A DNA stretch of 64,000 nt. Source: Bacteroides intestinalis (GTDB lineage: Bacteria; Bacteroidota; Bacteroidia; Bacteroidales; Bacteroidaceae). Of this stretch, positions 44,083 to 53,702 are shown in pieces. A program made the position numbers and the translations under genes. Under the pieces are notes generated by a model, which worked only from the letters and a program-made list of their open reading frames with translations, was not told the origin of the DNA and made no database searches. The stretch's first letter is position 1. The number at the start of each line of letters is the position of its first letter. Location: contig NZ_QRZF01000003.1 of NCBI RefSeq assembly GCF_003464595.1, positions 310,001 through 374,000 on the forward strand. The letters are read 5' to 3'.

Positions 44083-46659
44083 ATGAATAATTGTTACAGG
44101 GGCTATATATTAATTGCTTTTTGGGTTTGTTCGCTGGCGGTATATGGACAGACTGAAATGCAGGCTATAGATACTCTTCGCAACATCCGGTTACAGGAGG
44201 TGATTGTTACTGCTACTCAATCAAATGCTCCGGGAACACGTTCTGTCATTGGGCAGGATGCTATTCGTCATATACAGGCTACTGATCTTTCTGTCTTATC
44301 TCAATTACTACCCGGTGTTCTTGTCCGCAATCCGGATCTGAATGCTCCGGCTGCCTTTACCATCCGCAGTGCAACTTATGAAAATACGACTAATGCTTTA
44401 GGGACAGCCATAGTGGTGGATGGACTCCGCATGAATAATAATGCCAATATGCAGCAAATGGGACTTGAAGGTAGGGGAAGCCTCTTTAATAGCACGGTGT
44501 TATCCGGTTTCGACGTGCGTTCCTTGTCTCCATCTTCTGTGGAGTCGATTGAGGTGATACGTGGTGTTCCTGCGGCACGTTATGGAGATGTGACCAGTGG
44601 GGTTGTTCTGGTTAAGTCGAAAGCTGGGATACAACCTCTTACCATCGGTATTCGTCTGACAGCTACAGAGAAACTTGCTTCTGTGGGGAAGGGCATTGCG
44701 ATCAGTAATAATGGGGGAACTCTCTATTTAGGAGCAGATTATGCACTTTCAAATCAATCGCCTCAAGTCTTTGAAGAATCTTTTCAAAGATTTGGAATCC
44801 AGGCGGCTTATGCGAAGGATTTCCGGTCGGCTACTTTGCGTCTTAATATGCGTGGTTATTGGATGAAGGACAATGATAAAAGAGGGCAGAATACAGTGGA
44901 TGGTGAATTTCGGAAATATCTGGATCAAAACATATCTTTTTCTGCTAACGGACAGTGGAATTTGAATCGTTCCTGGATTTCCAATCTTGAATATCAGCTA
45001 GGGTTTACGTATGGGAGCCAGAAGAATGAATCCAGTACATATTATTCGGGAACACAGCAAGTCACTACCTATACCGCACAGGCAGGTGAACATGCCGGAG
45101 TGTTCTTGCCTCCCCATTATTTCTCTCAGTTATCCGTTGAAGGCAAGCCATTGAGCGGAGATGTATCGTTGACTGCCAATCACAGAAAAACGATGGGTGA
45201 GAACATCAGTAACCATTTGCAACTGGGACTTCATGCTGAAGTGGAAGGGAATCGTGGAAAAGGAATAAGTTTCGATCCTCTTCGTCCTCCCTTGGAAATG
45301 CTCAGAGTGCGGACAAGGTCTTATCGGGATATACCTTTATTATATAAGTATTCTGCTTTTGCTGAAAATCACTTTATTCTCCGTTATGGGAAGATGCGGA
45401 CCGAAGTGCAGGCGGGAGTACGTTTTACTCAGTTGCCGACTCAGCGTCTACAACGGAGCTCTTCTGTTGATCCGCGTATCAATCTTTCCCAGATATTTAT
45501 TGATAGGACAGATGATGTTTTTCTAAGTCGTTTCAGTGTACGTCTGGGGTGGGGATTGATGCATAAGATGCCTGTACTTGCTTATTTGTATCCCGATAAA
45601 TCGTATACGGATATGAATTGCTTTACGTACAATGATGCTGAGAATAATCAGCGTCTGACCGTCATGCATACATTTATAACTGACCGTAATTTTAACTCCG
45701 ACTTACGTTTGCCTGTTAATCAGAAGTTTGAAATAGGGGTGAATTTCCGGATAGGAGGTGTTACTGCAGATGTGGTATGGTTTAAGGAACATCTCAAAAA
45801 TGGCTATTGCACCTCCCAACTTGCCGAACCTTTTTCCTATCGCCGCTATTCCCCTTTGATCAGTAAAGGAGAACAACCGGAATTGACGGATGAGGGTGTC
45901 ATGAATGATGGTGAACTTCTTCCATATACTTTGAATACTACGTTTGCTACCTATTTATCACCCCAGAATGGTATAGAACAGGAGAAACAAGGTGTTGAGT
46001 ATACCATTGGTCCGATTCATTCAAAGACGCTGCGTTCTTCATTTTACATAAGTGGCGGATATCTGGATGTATGTGAAAAGAATACGGCACTTTCTGCCTT
46101 GCATCCCCAGATAGAAGTGAATGGAAAAGCTTACCCTTATGTAGGTATTTATGAAACAGGGCCTTCTGTTGCGAATACTCAAATCTGGCAACAATTGAAT
46201 AGCCGGTTTCAGTGTGTTACTCAAATTCCCAGAATTGGTTTGATCACGAGCTTAACGCTTCAGGCTGTGTGGATGGATAAACAACAGCGGGGAATGGAGA
46301 GCCGGTTTAATAACCCTGTGCACACGGACAGTAATAATCAGAAGTGCCTGAATCCGGTTTATTATATAGACGGAGAGGGAAACCAGCATCCTTTCACGCC
46401 AGAAATGGCGACGGATGAACGTTTTGCTGATTTAGTGATCAGGGCGAATACAACTACCGCTTTTCTGAAGGACTCGTATAAACCTTATTTCTTGTTGAAT
46501 CTTCGGGTTACTAAAGAGATAGGACGTCATGTTTCGGTTGCTTTTTGTGCTAATAACCTGCTGCAATCCAATCCGAAACGATATCGGCGGAGTATACAGA
46601 AATATGCAGTTGTGAATCCGGATTTATATTATGGTGCGGAAATTAGTATCCGCTTTTAA
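44083..46659 (+). CDS. TonB-dependent outer-membrane receptor
   Basis: An 858-residue receptor: signal peptide about 1-22 (LAVYGQ), TonB-box-like IRLQEVIVTATQ at about 35-46, a plug domain (QDAIRHIQATDLSVLSQLLPGVLVRN ... VESIEVIRGVPAARYGDVTSGVV), then a 22-strand-type barrel ending in DLYYGAEISIRF. It lacks the N-terminal CarboxypepD domain of SusC proteins, so it looks more like a metal or cofactor receptor. It starts a run of four plus-strand genes with DUF4876, DUF6850 and a ferredoxin. The ligand is not determined. Confidence 0.92.
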   Translation: MNNCYRGYILIAFWVCSLAVYGQTEMQAIDTLRNIRLQEVIVTATQSNAPGTRSVIGQDAIRHIQATDLSVLSQLLPGVLVRNPDLNAPAAFTIRSATYENTTNALGTAIVVDGLRMNNNANMQQMGLEGRGSLFNSTVLSGFDVRSLSPSSVESIEVIRGVPAARYGDVTSGVVLVKSKAGIQPLTIGIRLTATEKLASVGKGIAISNNGGTLYLGADYALSNQSPQVFEESFQRFGIQAAYAKDFRSATLRLNMRGYWMKDNDKRGQNTVDGEFRKYLDQNISFSANGQWNLNRSWISNLEYQLGFTYGSQKNESSTYYSGTQQVTTYTAQAGEHAGVFLPPHYFSQLSVEGKPLSGDVSLTANHRKTMGENISNHLQLGLHAEVEGNRGKGISFDPLRPPLEMLRVRTRSYRDIPLLYKYSAFAENHFILRYGKMRTEVQAGVRFTQLPTQRLQRSSSVDPRINLSQIFIDRTDDVFLSRFSVRLGWGLMHKMPVLAYLYPDKSYTDMNCFTYNDAENNQRLTVMHTFITDRNFNSDLRLPVNQKFEIGVNFRIGGVTADVVWFKEHLKNGYCTSQLAEPFSYRRYSPLISKGEQPELTDEGVMNDGELLPYTLNTTFATYLSPQNGIEQEKQGVEYTIGPIHSKTLRSSFYISGGYLDVCEKNTALSALHPQIEVNGKAYPYVGIYETGPSVANTQIWQQLNSRFQCVTQIPRIGLITSLTLQAVWMDKQQRGMESRFNNPVHTDSNNQKCLNPVYYIDGEGNQHPFTPEMATDERFADLVIRANTTTAFLKDSYKPYFLLNLRVTKEIGRHVSVAFCANNLLQSNPKRYRRSIQKYAVVNPDLYYGAEISIRF

Positions 46660-46691
46660 AATTAGTATTTGTATTAAATTTTAGATATTGA

Positions 46692-47873
46692 ATGAGAATG
46701 AAATATTATGTATTGTTTTTCTTCGTGTTATTCCTATGTGCTTGTACCGGGGATGAGAATAGTTCTTCATGCTCTGTGAGTGTCCAACTACTTTCTCCTA
46801 CGGATGAAGTGACCTTGCCTTTTGAAGAGATGGAGGTGGTATTGACAAATAAGGATCAAGGTACGGTTTATACCTCTTCATGTGGTTCTGATGGAGTAGC
46901 TCTGTTTAATGTGGAATATGGATATTATACAGTTGCCGTACATTATCAATCTGCTTCCGGAATTATTTTCAGTGGAAGATTGGAATCTTTGTCGTTATTG
47001 CCCGAACAGGGTGAAGAAGTGATGAAAGTCCAGTTGCAACTGGCTCGTTCTAAAATAAATGCGTTGGTCATTAAAGAGATTTATTATGTGGGTTGTAAAG
47101 GAGAGTTGGGAGCAGATTATCAGGCTGACCAATATGTTACACTCTATAATAACTCTGATGAGACTGTATATCTGGATGGATTGTGTCTGGCTTTGGTGGA
47201 TCCGATGCCAGGTATTGTATCTCCTTGGGTGAAATATACGGATATGAAACGGATTCCCGTTGCTGATATGACCTGGCAATTTCCGGGTAGCGGTAAGGAG
47301 TATCCTTTATTGCCCGGAGCGGAAACTACCATTGCAACGAATGCTGTAGATCATACCGGAGGCGAATATCAGCATGCTAATTCAGTTGATTTATCTAAAA
47401 TTGACTGGGGATTCTGGCATGTAAGTTTGAGCAAACAGAGCATAGCACCCGGTGTGAAACCATTGAACCTGCTTTTAAATCTTAACTCGACCGCATGGAT
47501 GTATTCATTTCCGGTAGTTGGCCCCACATTCATGATATTTGGATTTGAAGGCATTAGTGCAGAGGAATATATAAATAATCCATTGAACAGGGAAAATAGG
47601 CCCCAAGCTTCGAATAAGACTAAATTCTATTTGATGATTCCGAAAGAGTGGGTGATTGATTGTGTGGAGTGCGTGGAAAATGAAGCCAAGCTTGCCAATA
47701 AGCGTGTGCCTAATGAACTGAACCATGAACCTGTGTATATTCCGGAAGGAGATTATTCCGGGAAATCGTTGATACGTAAAAGTGCAGCATCAACCAACGG
47801 GCATTTCATTTATCAGGATACGAACAATGCGGCAGAGGACTTTATCGTATCCGAACCGTCTTTGAAAAAATAA
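46692..47873 (+). CDS. DUF4876 lipoprotein
   Basis: A 393-residue lipoprotein (lipobox LFLCAC, Cys18) with an N-terminal Ig-like domain (about 25-110) and a DUF4876 region (about 115-393) with a lamin-tail-like part (ADQYVTLYNNSDETVYLDGLCLALVDP). It starts 32 bp after the receptor gene. In Bacteroides this family sits beside TonB receptors; it is probably a surface ligand-binding partner, analogous to SusD in role but not in sequence. Confidence 0.82.
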   Translation: MRMKYYVLFFFVLFLCACTGDENSSSCSVSVQLLSPTDEVTLPFEEMEVVLTNKDQGTVYTSSCGSDGVALFNVEYGYYTVAVHYQSASGIIFSGRLESLSLLPEQGEEVMKVQLQLARSKINALVIKEIYYVGCKGELGADYQADQYVTLYNNSDETVYLDGLCLALVDPMPGIVSPWVKYTDMKRIPVADMTWQFPGSGKEYPLLPGAETTIATNAVDHTGGEYQHANSVDLSKIDWGFWHVSLSKQSIAPGVKPLNLLLNLNSTAWMYSFPVVGPTFMIFGFEGISAEEYINNPLNRENRPQASNKTKFYLMIPKEWVIDCVECVENEAKLANKRVPNELNHEPVYIPEGDYSGKSLIRKSAASTNGHFIYQDTNNAAEDFIVSEPSLKK

Positions 47874-47883
47874 GCAAGCAACT

Positions 47884-49422
47884 ATGCGGAGTACATTATT
47901 TATTTTATGGCTTCTGTCGGCGATTCCCGTATATGCGCAGTCTGATTCATTGCATATCTATTCTATGCAAGAGGTTTATCAGCAGAATAATTGGCTGACA
48001 GGAGCTAATCCGGTAGGAATGTCATTCAACCGTTTCCGCTCGTTCTCTGTGGCGGAAGTGGGGTATAGGTTTGAAGATGGAAACTTTGGTAATGTCAGTT
48101 TGCCCGCTTCATCCAATAAGTATGCGGTGTTTGGTGAATCTTACCAGACTATAGGTAATGTCTCTTTATATGGAAAAATAGGATATGTGAATAACCGGAA
48201 GCAAGAGGTGAATTGGAATGGGATGACCGGTGACTGCTGGCGTGGAATAAATCTTTGTGACTCAGTGAGTGGCGATCAGCGTTCGGAACAATACCAACTG
48301 TCCGGTGCATTTTCATTACCCGTTTCTTCGCATTGGCTGATTGGTTCGAGGTTCGATTATTTAGTTGACCTGAATGCCAAGGATACAGATCCCCGGAATG
48401 AAAACCAGTGGATGGAGTGGAAAATAACTCCCGGAGTTGGTTATGAGTGTGGAAGTCATCGTTTGGGTGCTTCCATATTTTATGGCAATCGTAAAGAAAC
48501 GGTGGACTATCAGAATATAGGTACTCATACGGCATATCCTTTCTTTGTTTCTTATCCGTTAGGGTACTTTAAAACTTTGCCTAAAGGAGAAAATATAAAA
48601 TGGTATTATTCTGCACAGGAGTTCGGAGGATTCTTACAAGAAGAGGGAGTTTATGGATGCTTCCGGCTATTTCAACAGATAGGAGGGAACCTTGTCAGAC
48701 AAAATATAGTAAGTGACCGTATACAAAACAAGAAAGAAGGTGAAACAGATGGCTGGAAACTGGATTATAAAGGTATAGGTTCATTAGTTTCTCCATTGAA
48801 TCGCCATGAATGGAGTTGGAAAGTTTTGTTTGACAAGTCGGATAGTTATGATCTTTTGCAGCAGCAGGAAGAGAACATGGGTACATGGCATTCTTTGGGG
48901 AAGGTTCTTCGTTCTACTTCCCGTATTAATGAATATGGGTTGACTTATGGTTACTATCGACTTTATAATGAGTGGAATAGTCGTTATTCTATCGTTTCGG
49001 GAATTGACTTTAAGCAGACAAAAAGTCAATTGCTTTTTTATCCGGCTGAATATACGCAAACTGTGCACCGTTTTACTGCATATTCTACATTTACTCGGAA
49101 TTTCTTATTATCTAATGCCCGAATTGATTTAGCTATTGGGGCAGAGTACGGTAAAGGAGGTGGAACTATGATAGCTGAAAAACAGTTGCAATCAGGACAG
49201 AATACGCCCGCAATCAAATTATGGCAGAATATGGATCGGTTGGAGCAGGAGTACAATTACTTAACAGAGCTCAGATGGGCATTATATTTGTCTCTAACTT
49301 ATACTCATACCGTTTCTTTTACTTGGTTTGCCCAATTGACGGCGGGGTATGAAAATGCTTCTAAAAATCTTTTTAATTCAAATAAGGAAAATATTTCTGT
49401 ACAAATAGGATTGTTTTTCTAA
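47884..49422 (+). CDS. DUF6850-like outer-membrane beta-barrel protein
   Basis: A 512-residue exported protein (signal about 1-18, PVYAQ-SD) with alternating amphipathic strands throughout and a terminal aromatic residue (VQIGLFF), as in outer-membrane barrels. The conserved start LTGANPVGMSFNRFRSFSVAEVGYRFEDGNF resembles the DUF6850 group. It starts 11 bp after the DUF4876 gene, so it is co-transcribed. No enzymatic motif. Confidence 0.75.
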   Translation: MRSTLFILWLLSAIPVYAQSDSLHIYSMQEVYQQNNWLTGANPVGMSFNRFRSFSVAEVGYRFEDGNFGNVSLPASSNKYAVFGESYQTIGNVSLYGKIGYVNNRKQEVNWNGMTGDCWRGINLCDSVSGDQRSEQYQLSGAFSLPVSSHWLIGSRFDYLVDLNAKDTDPRNENQWMEWKITPGVGYECGSHRLGASIFYGNRKETVDYQNIGTHTAYPFFVSYPLGYFKTLPKGENIKWYYSAQEFGGFLQEEGVYGCFRLFQQIGGNLVRQNIVSDRIQNKKEGETDGWKLDYKGIGSLVSPLNRHEWSWKVLFDKSDSYDLLQQQEENMGTWHSLGKVLRSTSRINEYGLTYGYYRLYNEWNSRYSIVSGIDFKQTKSQLLFYPAEYTQTVHRFTAYSTFTRNFLLSNARIDLAIGAEYGKGGGTMIAEKQLQSGQNTPAIKLWQNMDRLEQEYNYLTELRWALYLSLTYTHTVSFTWFAQLTAGYENASKNLFNSNKENISVQIGLFF

Positions 49423-49469
49423 ATAGATTCCGTAGTTTTGAAGCGACTAACTAAAAAAACAATAGAATT

Positions 49470-49697
49470 ATGGAAAAAAAAGAAATTTTGGATAATCAGA
49501 AATCAGATCCGAGACCTGTTGGTAGATGGATTATTTACATTGACAAGTGTACGGGATGTGGTGAGTGTGTGGATGCATGCAGTTTAGGACTTCTTTACAT
49601 AGAAAAAGAGAAAGTTAAAATGAAAGAAGAAAGATATTGCAGTCAATGTGGAGATTGTGCCAGTGCTTGTGCATTTAGGGCAATAACTTTTGTATAA
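49470..49697 (+). CDS. small 2[4Fe-4S] ferredoxin
   Basis: A 75-residue protein with two CxxCxxCxxxC clusters (CTGCGECVDAC and CSQCGDCASAC), like bacterial-type ferredoxins, preceded by a 28-residue N-terminal extension. No signal peptide, so it is cytoplasmic. It follows the barrel gene by 48 bp. An electron donor for reductive release of the imported ligand (for example iron or a metal complex) is a possible reading; inference. Confidence 0.9.
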   Translation: MEKKEILDNQKSDPRPVGRWIIYIDKCTGCGECVDACSLGLLYIEKEKVKMKEERYCSQCGDCASACAFRAITFV

Positions 49698-49706
49698 TTC
49701 TACCAT

Positions 49707-51605
49707 ATGAAAAATTTCTATCTATTTCTTTTTTTATTCTTATGCGGTGCTTGTTCAAACCTTGGTAATAAAGATGCCTTAGATACAGAATTGTCAAAGG
49801 TACCGATATTATCATCTTCTTTTGATTCTTTATTATCTGAAGTAGAATATTTACCTATTAGGGATAGGATTGAATGTATAATTAAAATATCGCATAAAAA
49901 TGAAGAAGAAATAGATGGAGTAAAAAAACAAGAGCGACTTTTAATGAAGGTTTTACCTTTTACTTCTGGTAGAAAAAGGAAAGAAGTTCTAATTCAATTA
50001 GTGAGAACCTGTAGTAGTTTGGATAGATTTGGTGTTTCTGGCGCTTATTCTAAGGGGCTTAAATGGATAGAAATGTTAGAAACCAATCATTCACTTTCAC
50101 AAGAAGAAGAGTGGCAAGTAAATGAGATGAAAGCATTATTGCTTAACAGATCAGGTTATCAAGAAGATTTTCTTCCTGTTTGGTATAGATTATTGAAACA
50201 GTATCGTGAGGCTGATAAACCGGAAGATGTAGGTAAGTGTCTTCTAACTATAGCGAGTCATTTTGTGATGTTGGAAGATTATGAAAATGCCTTGTTACTA
50301 TATAAGGAGGCATACCAGTTGGCCTTGGAACATAAATTCATGGAGCTACAACAAACCTCTGGCATTATGTTGATAAAATATTTATGTGGGGCAGGATATT
50401 ATTCGGAATCATTGGATTATTATAAAAGAATTAATCCAGAAATAGCGTTTAATCCTTCAATACAAAATGAAGTTGTAAAAAGCTATATGGAACTTAATAA
50501 ACCTGATAGTGCACGCATGTATTTAGTAGAAAGATTATTGGTAGAAAAGGGGAATAAATTTGTTCTAAACTGTATGATGGCCGAAACTTATATTCCTGAA
50601 GAGCAAGATGATTCCGCTTTTTTGTTTTTGGATAGGGCTATGACATCTTATAAAGAAAAGACTAAGAATTATCAAAGAAAAAGTAAAGAAGCTACATTAC
50701 TTCCTCACTGTTTTTTATCTCCTTGTTATTTATTTGCCGATTTATTGTGGAAAAAAGGTAAGATTCAACAAGCGAATCAATATTATACGATTGTTGAACC
50801 TCTAATGAAAGAAATAGTCAAGACTTCCATGCAAATGGAGCTACAAATAAAAGCCCTTACCAATTTTAGTTCTTTCTGCCGTGAAACTAAGCAATATGAA
50901 AAGGCTCTGGATTTATTATCTCGACGAGATTCTGTTCTGCAAACGTATTTGGAATTTAAAGCGAAGAACGATAAAAAAAATTATGCAGAACGTTTAAAGA
51001 TTCAGGAATTGAAGCATGAGCTTAATGAGAGTGAAGATGTAAATAGAATAAATACACATGTGGCTGCAATTTGTATTTTTCTCTTGGTAATTTCTGTAGC
51101 AGCTACATTCAAGTCCATATCTATGTACCGTAAGTTGAAGAAACAAGGTGCTGTAAATTATAGACTTCAAGGAATGATTAAGAAATGCGATGAAGGAGAT
51201 ATGCCTAAATCACATTCTGTATCTATGGATCAATATGAACTTTTATTCTGGCAAGCCTTACATAAAGTTCGTGATGAACAATACTTCCTTAAAAGTGACC
51301 TTACGATAGAGACGTTGGCTGATGTACTGAATACGAATCGTTCTTATTTATCGGTTAGCATCAATAGATTCTGTGATAAAGGCTTCAGTGTTTGGCTGAA
51401 TAATTTCCGTATTCAGCATGCCGAACAACTGATGAGAGAAAATCCTTCAATTGCCCTTAAAGATTTGCCGGAGCAGTGTGGTTATGCAACCACTGGTACT
51501 TTTGTTCGAAACTTTAAGAGGTGTCATAACATGAGTCCAAGTGAATTTATGAATAAACTTCTCATTGAACAAACACTTCCTAAAGTAGAGAAGACTTTTC
51601 AGTAA
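49707..51605 (+). CDS. membrane TPR regulator with C-terminal AraC HTH
   Basis: A 632-residue protein: lipobox-like LFLCGAC (Cys16), TPR-type helices about 80-440, a membrane helix about 452-472 (HVAAICIFLLVISVAATF), then an AraC-family double HTH (DLTIETLADVLNTNRSYLSVSINRFCDKGFSVWLNNFRIQHAEQLM ... QCGYATTGTFVRNFKRCHNMSPSEFMNK). It begins 10 bp after the ferredoxin stop. It joins the TPR sensor type (as at 38933) with an AraC output. The target is unknown; the flavin-reductase-like gene next door is a candidate. Confidence 0.85.
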   Translation: MKNFYLFLFLFLCGACSNLGNKDALDTELSKVPILSSSFDSLLSEVEYLPIRDRIECIIKISHKNEEEIDGVKKQERLLMKVLPFTSGRKRKEVLIQLVRTCSSLDRFGVSGAYSKGLKWIEMLETNHSLSQEEEWQVNEMKALLLNRSGYQEDFLPVWYRLLKQYREADKPEDVGKCLLTIASHFVMLEDYENALLLYKEAYQLALEHKFMELQQTSGIMLIKYLCGAGYYSESLDYYKRINPEIAFNPSIQNEVVKSYMELNKPDSARMYLVERLLVEKGNKFVLNCMMAETYIPEEQDDSAFLFLDRAMTSYKEKTKNYQRKSKEATLLPHCFLSPCYLFADLLWKKGKIQQANQYYTIVEPLMKEIVKTSMQMELQIKALTNFSSFCRETKQYEKALDLLSRRDSVLQTYLEFKAKNDKKNYAERLKIQELKHELNESEDVNRINTHVAAICIFLLVISVAATFKSISMYRKLKKQGAVNYRLQGMIKKCDEGDMPKSHSVSMDQYELLFWQALHKVRDEQYFLKSDLTIETLADVLNTNRSYLSVSINRFCDKGFSVWLNNFRIQHAEQLMRENPSIALKDLPEQCGYATTGTFVRNFKRCHNMSPSEFMNKLLIEQTLPKVEKTFQ

Positions 51606-51658
51606 ATTGATTATCTTTGAGCACACTAAATGATTCATAACTTAATTATTCTATATCA

Positions 51659-52315
51659 ATGAAAACAACTATTTTATTACCGGTAATCAGTCTTTTCTTA
51701 TTCCTTGCATCTTGTACGAATCCCAATGATAAGAAAGTAAATGATCAAACTTCCGAATCCTCTGAAAGTGGTGTAACCTCTACTGATTGGCAATCTCGTT
51801 ACGATAAACTTGAAGCCTCCGATTTGCCCGACAATGTGATTCAACTGATCGGTAAAGAATGGATGCTTGTAACGGCAGGTGATGAAAGTTCCTATAATAC
51901 AATGACTGCCAGTTGGGGTGGTATGGGATACATTTGGGAACGTCCTTCTACCTTTATTTTTATACGTGATACCCGCTATACTTATCAATTCCTCCAACAG
52001 CATGAGAGTTTCACCCTCAGCTTCTTTAATGAAAAATATCGCAATGCCTTGCGTATATGCGGTACAATGTCAGGAAGGAATACGGATAAGGTGAAAGAGA
52101 CCGGACTTACTCCTCTAGAAACTCCTTCAGGATCAATGAGCTTTGAAGAAGCACGAATGATTATTGAGTGCAAAAAGATGTTTGTTCAGGAGTTGGACTA
52201 TGCCAGCCTGACCGAACCTTATAAATCAAAAATCATGGAAGAAGCTTATAAAAACGAACCTTCCAAACATCAAATGTTTATCTCAGAAATCGTCAATATT
52301 TGGATTAAGAAATAA
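51659..52315 (+). CDS. flavin-reductase-like (FMN-binding split barrel) lipoprotein
   Basis: A 218-residue protein. Residues about 55-190 match the flavin reductase/FMN-binding fold (EWMLVTAGDESSYNTMTASWGGMGYIWERPSTFIFIRDTRYTYQFLQQHESFTLSFF). The N-terminus is unusual: a lipobox LFLASC (Cys19) and a Ser-rich linker place it on a membrane outside the cytoplasm. Typical family members are cytoplasmic. It may hold flavin in the periplasm as a redox protein. Confidence 0.83.
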   Translation: MKTTILLPVISLFLFLASCTNPNDKKVNDQTSESSESGVTSTDWQSRYDKLEASDLPDNVIQLIGKEWMLVTAGDESSYNTMTASWGGMGYIWERPSTFIFIRDTRYTYQFLQQHESFTLSFFNEKYRNALRICGTMSGRNTDKVKETGLTPLETPSGSMSFEEARMIIECKKMFVQELDYASLTEPYKSKIMEEAYKNEPSKHQMFISEIVNIWIKK

Positions 52316-52327
52316 TATTCAACGAAA

Positions 52328-52382
52328 TTTTGGTCAATTATTCCTTTTCATTGGTAAAAGACCAAAGTGTTTTTGGCCAATT
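52328..52382. promoter_or_regulatory. direct repeat TTTTGGYCAATT before fabH-like gene
   Basis: TTTTGGTCAATT (52328) and TTTTGGCCAATT (52371) are 43 bp apart, four helical turns. The second touches the -33 region of the following promoter. Candidate binding site of a fatty-acid or other regulator. Confidence 0.45.
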
Positions 52383-52383
52383 C

Positions 52384-52413
52384 TTGGAATTCATAGTCTT
52401 TTCTGTATATTTG
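52384..52413 (+). promoter_or_regulatory. promoter of fabH-like gene
   Basis: TTG at 52384-52386 and the -7 box TATATTTG at 52406-52413. The leader is about 75 bp. Confidence 0.65.
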
Positions 52414-52487
52414 CGCCCGCATTTTCTTAAGTATCACTTATATATAATTGTCCCTATAATCAGAATTTACTAAACTAGGTAGAGTTT

Positions 52488-53492
52488 ATGGAGAAAATAA
52501 ACGCAGTAATTACAGGAGTCGGAGGATATGTACCCGATTATATCCTAACCAATGATGAAATTTCTAAAATGGTCGATACCACCGATGAATGGATTATGGG
52601 GCGTATAGGCATAAAGGAAAGACGTATTTTGCATGAAGAGGGACTGGGTACTTCGTATATGGCCCGCAAAGCTGCCAAACAGTTAATGCAACGTACGAAT
52701 TCTCAACCGGATGAAATTGATCTGGTGATTGTCGCTACTACCACTCCTGACTATCGTTTACCTTCTACAGCCTCCATCTTGTGTGAGCGACTGGGATTAA
52801 TGCGTGCTTTTGCTTTTGATGTACAGGCGGTTTGCAGCGGTTTCCTGTATGCACTGGAGACGGGAGCAAACTTTATTCGCTCGGGAAACTACAAGAAGAT
52901 TATCGTGGTAGGGGCTGAGAAAATGTCTTCAATCATAGATTATACCGATCGTGCCACTTGTCCCATTTTTGGTGATGGTGCGGCAGCCTTCATGCTGGAA
53001 CCTACTACAGAAGATTTAGGTGTAATGGACTCAGTGCTGAGAACGGATGGTAAGGGACTGCCTTTCCTACATATTAAAGCAGGTGGCTCTGTATGTACTC
53101 CTTCGTATTATACGCTGGATAATCACATGCATTACATTTATCAGGAAGGGCGTACGGTTTTCAAATATGCCGTAGCCAATATGGCTAATGCTTGTGAAGC
53201 TGTCATTGAAAGAAAACATTTAAGTAAAGACGATATTGACTGGGTAATTCCACACCAGGCCAACCAGCGCATTATCACTGCTGTAACGCAACGCTTGGAG
53301 ATTCCAACCGAGAAAGTGATGGTTAATATAGAGCGTTATGGTAATACGAGTGCCGCCACACTTCCGCTTTGTATCTGGGATTTTGAAGATAAGCTAAAGA
53401 AAGGCGATAATCTCATCTTTACAGCATTTGGGGCAGGGTTTGCCTGGGGTGCTATTTATGTAAAGTGGGGATATGACGGAAAAAAGGGATAG
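52488..53492 (+). CDS. fabH: beta-ketoacyl-ACP synthase III (FabH type)
   Basis: A 334-residue condensing enzyme. Catalytic Cys116 (VQAVCSGF), His256 (PHQANQR) and Asn286 (GNTSAAT) are present. N-terminal [39 protein letters not shown] and the C-terminal [13 protein letters not shown] are typical. It starts fatty-acid synthesis by joining acetyl-CoA or a branched acyl-CoA to malonyl-ACP. It stands alone with its own promoter, not in a fab operon, so it may be a second copy. Confidence 0.94.
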   Translation: MEKINAVITGVGGYVPDYILTNDEISKMVDTTDEWIMGRIGIKERRILHEEGLGTSYMARKAAKQLMQRTNSQPDEIDLVIVATTTPDYRLPSTASILCERLGLMRAFAFDVQAVCSGFLYALETGANFIRSGNYKKIIVVGAEKMSSIIDYTDRATCPIFGDGAAAFMLEPTTEDLGVMDSVLRTDGKGLPFLHIKAGGSVCTPSYYTLDNHMHYIYQEGRTVFKYAVANMANACEAVIERKHLSKDDIDWVIPHQANQRIITAVTQRLEIPTEKVMVNIERYGNTSAATLPLCIWDFEDKLKKGDNLIFTAFGAGFAWGAIYVKWGYDGKKG

Positions 53493-53513
53493 TAGCCCGG
53501 GTTACTATTCCCT
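53485..53513 (+). terminator. hairpin at fabH stop
   Basis: AGGGATAGTA (53485-53494) pairs with TACTATTCCCT (53503-53513) with one bulge. It overlaps the stop codon and is followed by an AT-rich tail with TTTT. Confidence 0.6.
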
Positions 53514-53612
53514 ATAACTTTTCTTATTATAACAACCCGGATATACAAATAGTTTATCCCATCATCTTTTGCCAAACCTTCATTTTATTTCTTTTTTTGA
53601 GTATCATATATA

Positions 53613-53640
53613 TTGAAGTTATTATAAAATATTATCTTTG
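53613..53640 (+). promoter_or_regulatory. promoter of glutamine synthetase gene
   Basis: TTG at 53613-53615 and the -7 box TATCTTTG at 53633-53640, 63 bp before the ATG. Confidence 0.6.
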
Positions 53641-53702
53641 TGGGGAATCATTGCATGACAACACATTGTTAACCATACAATAACTTAAAAAACAACCAAC
53701 GT

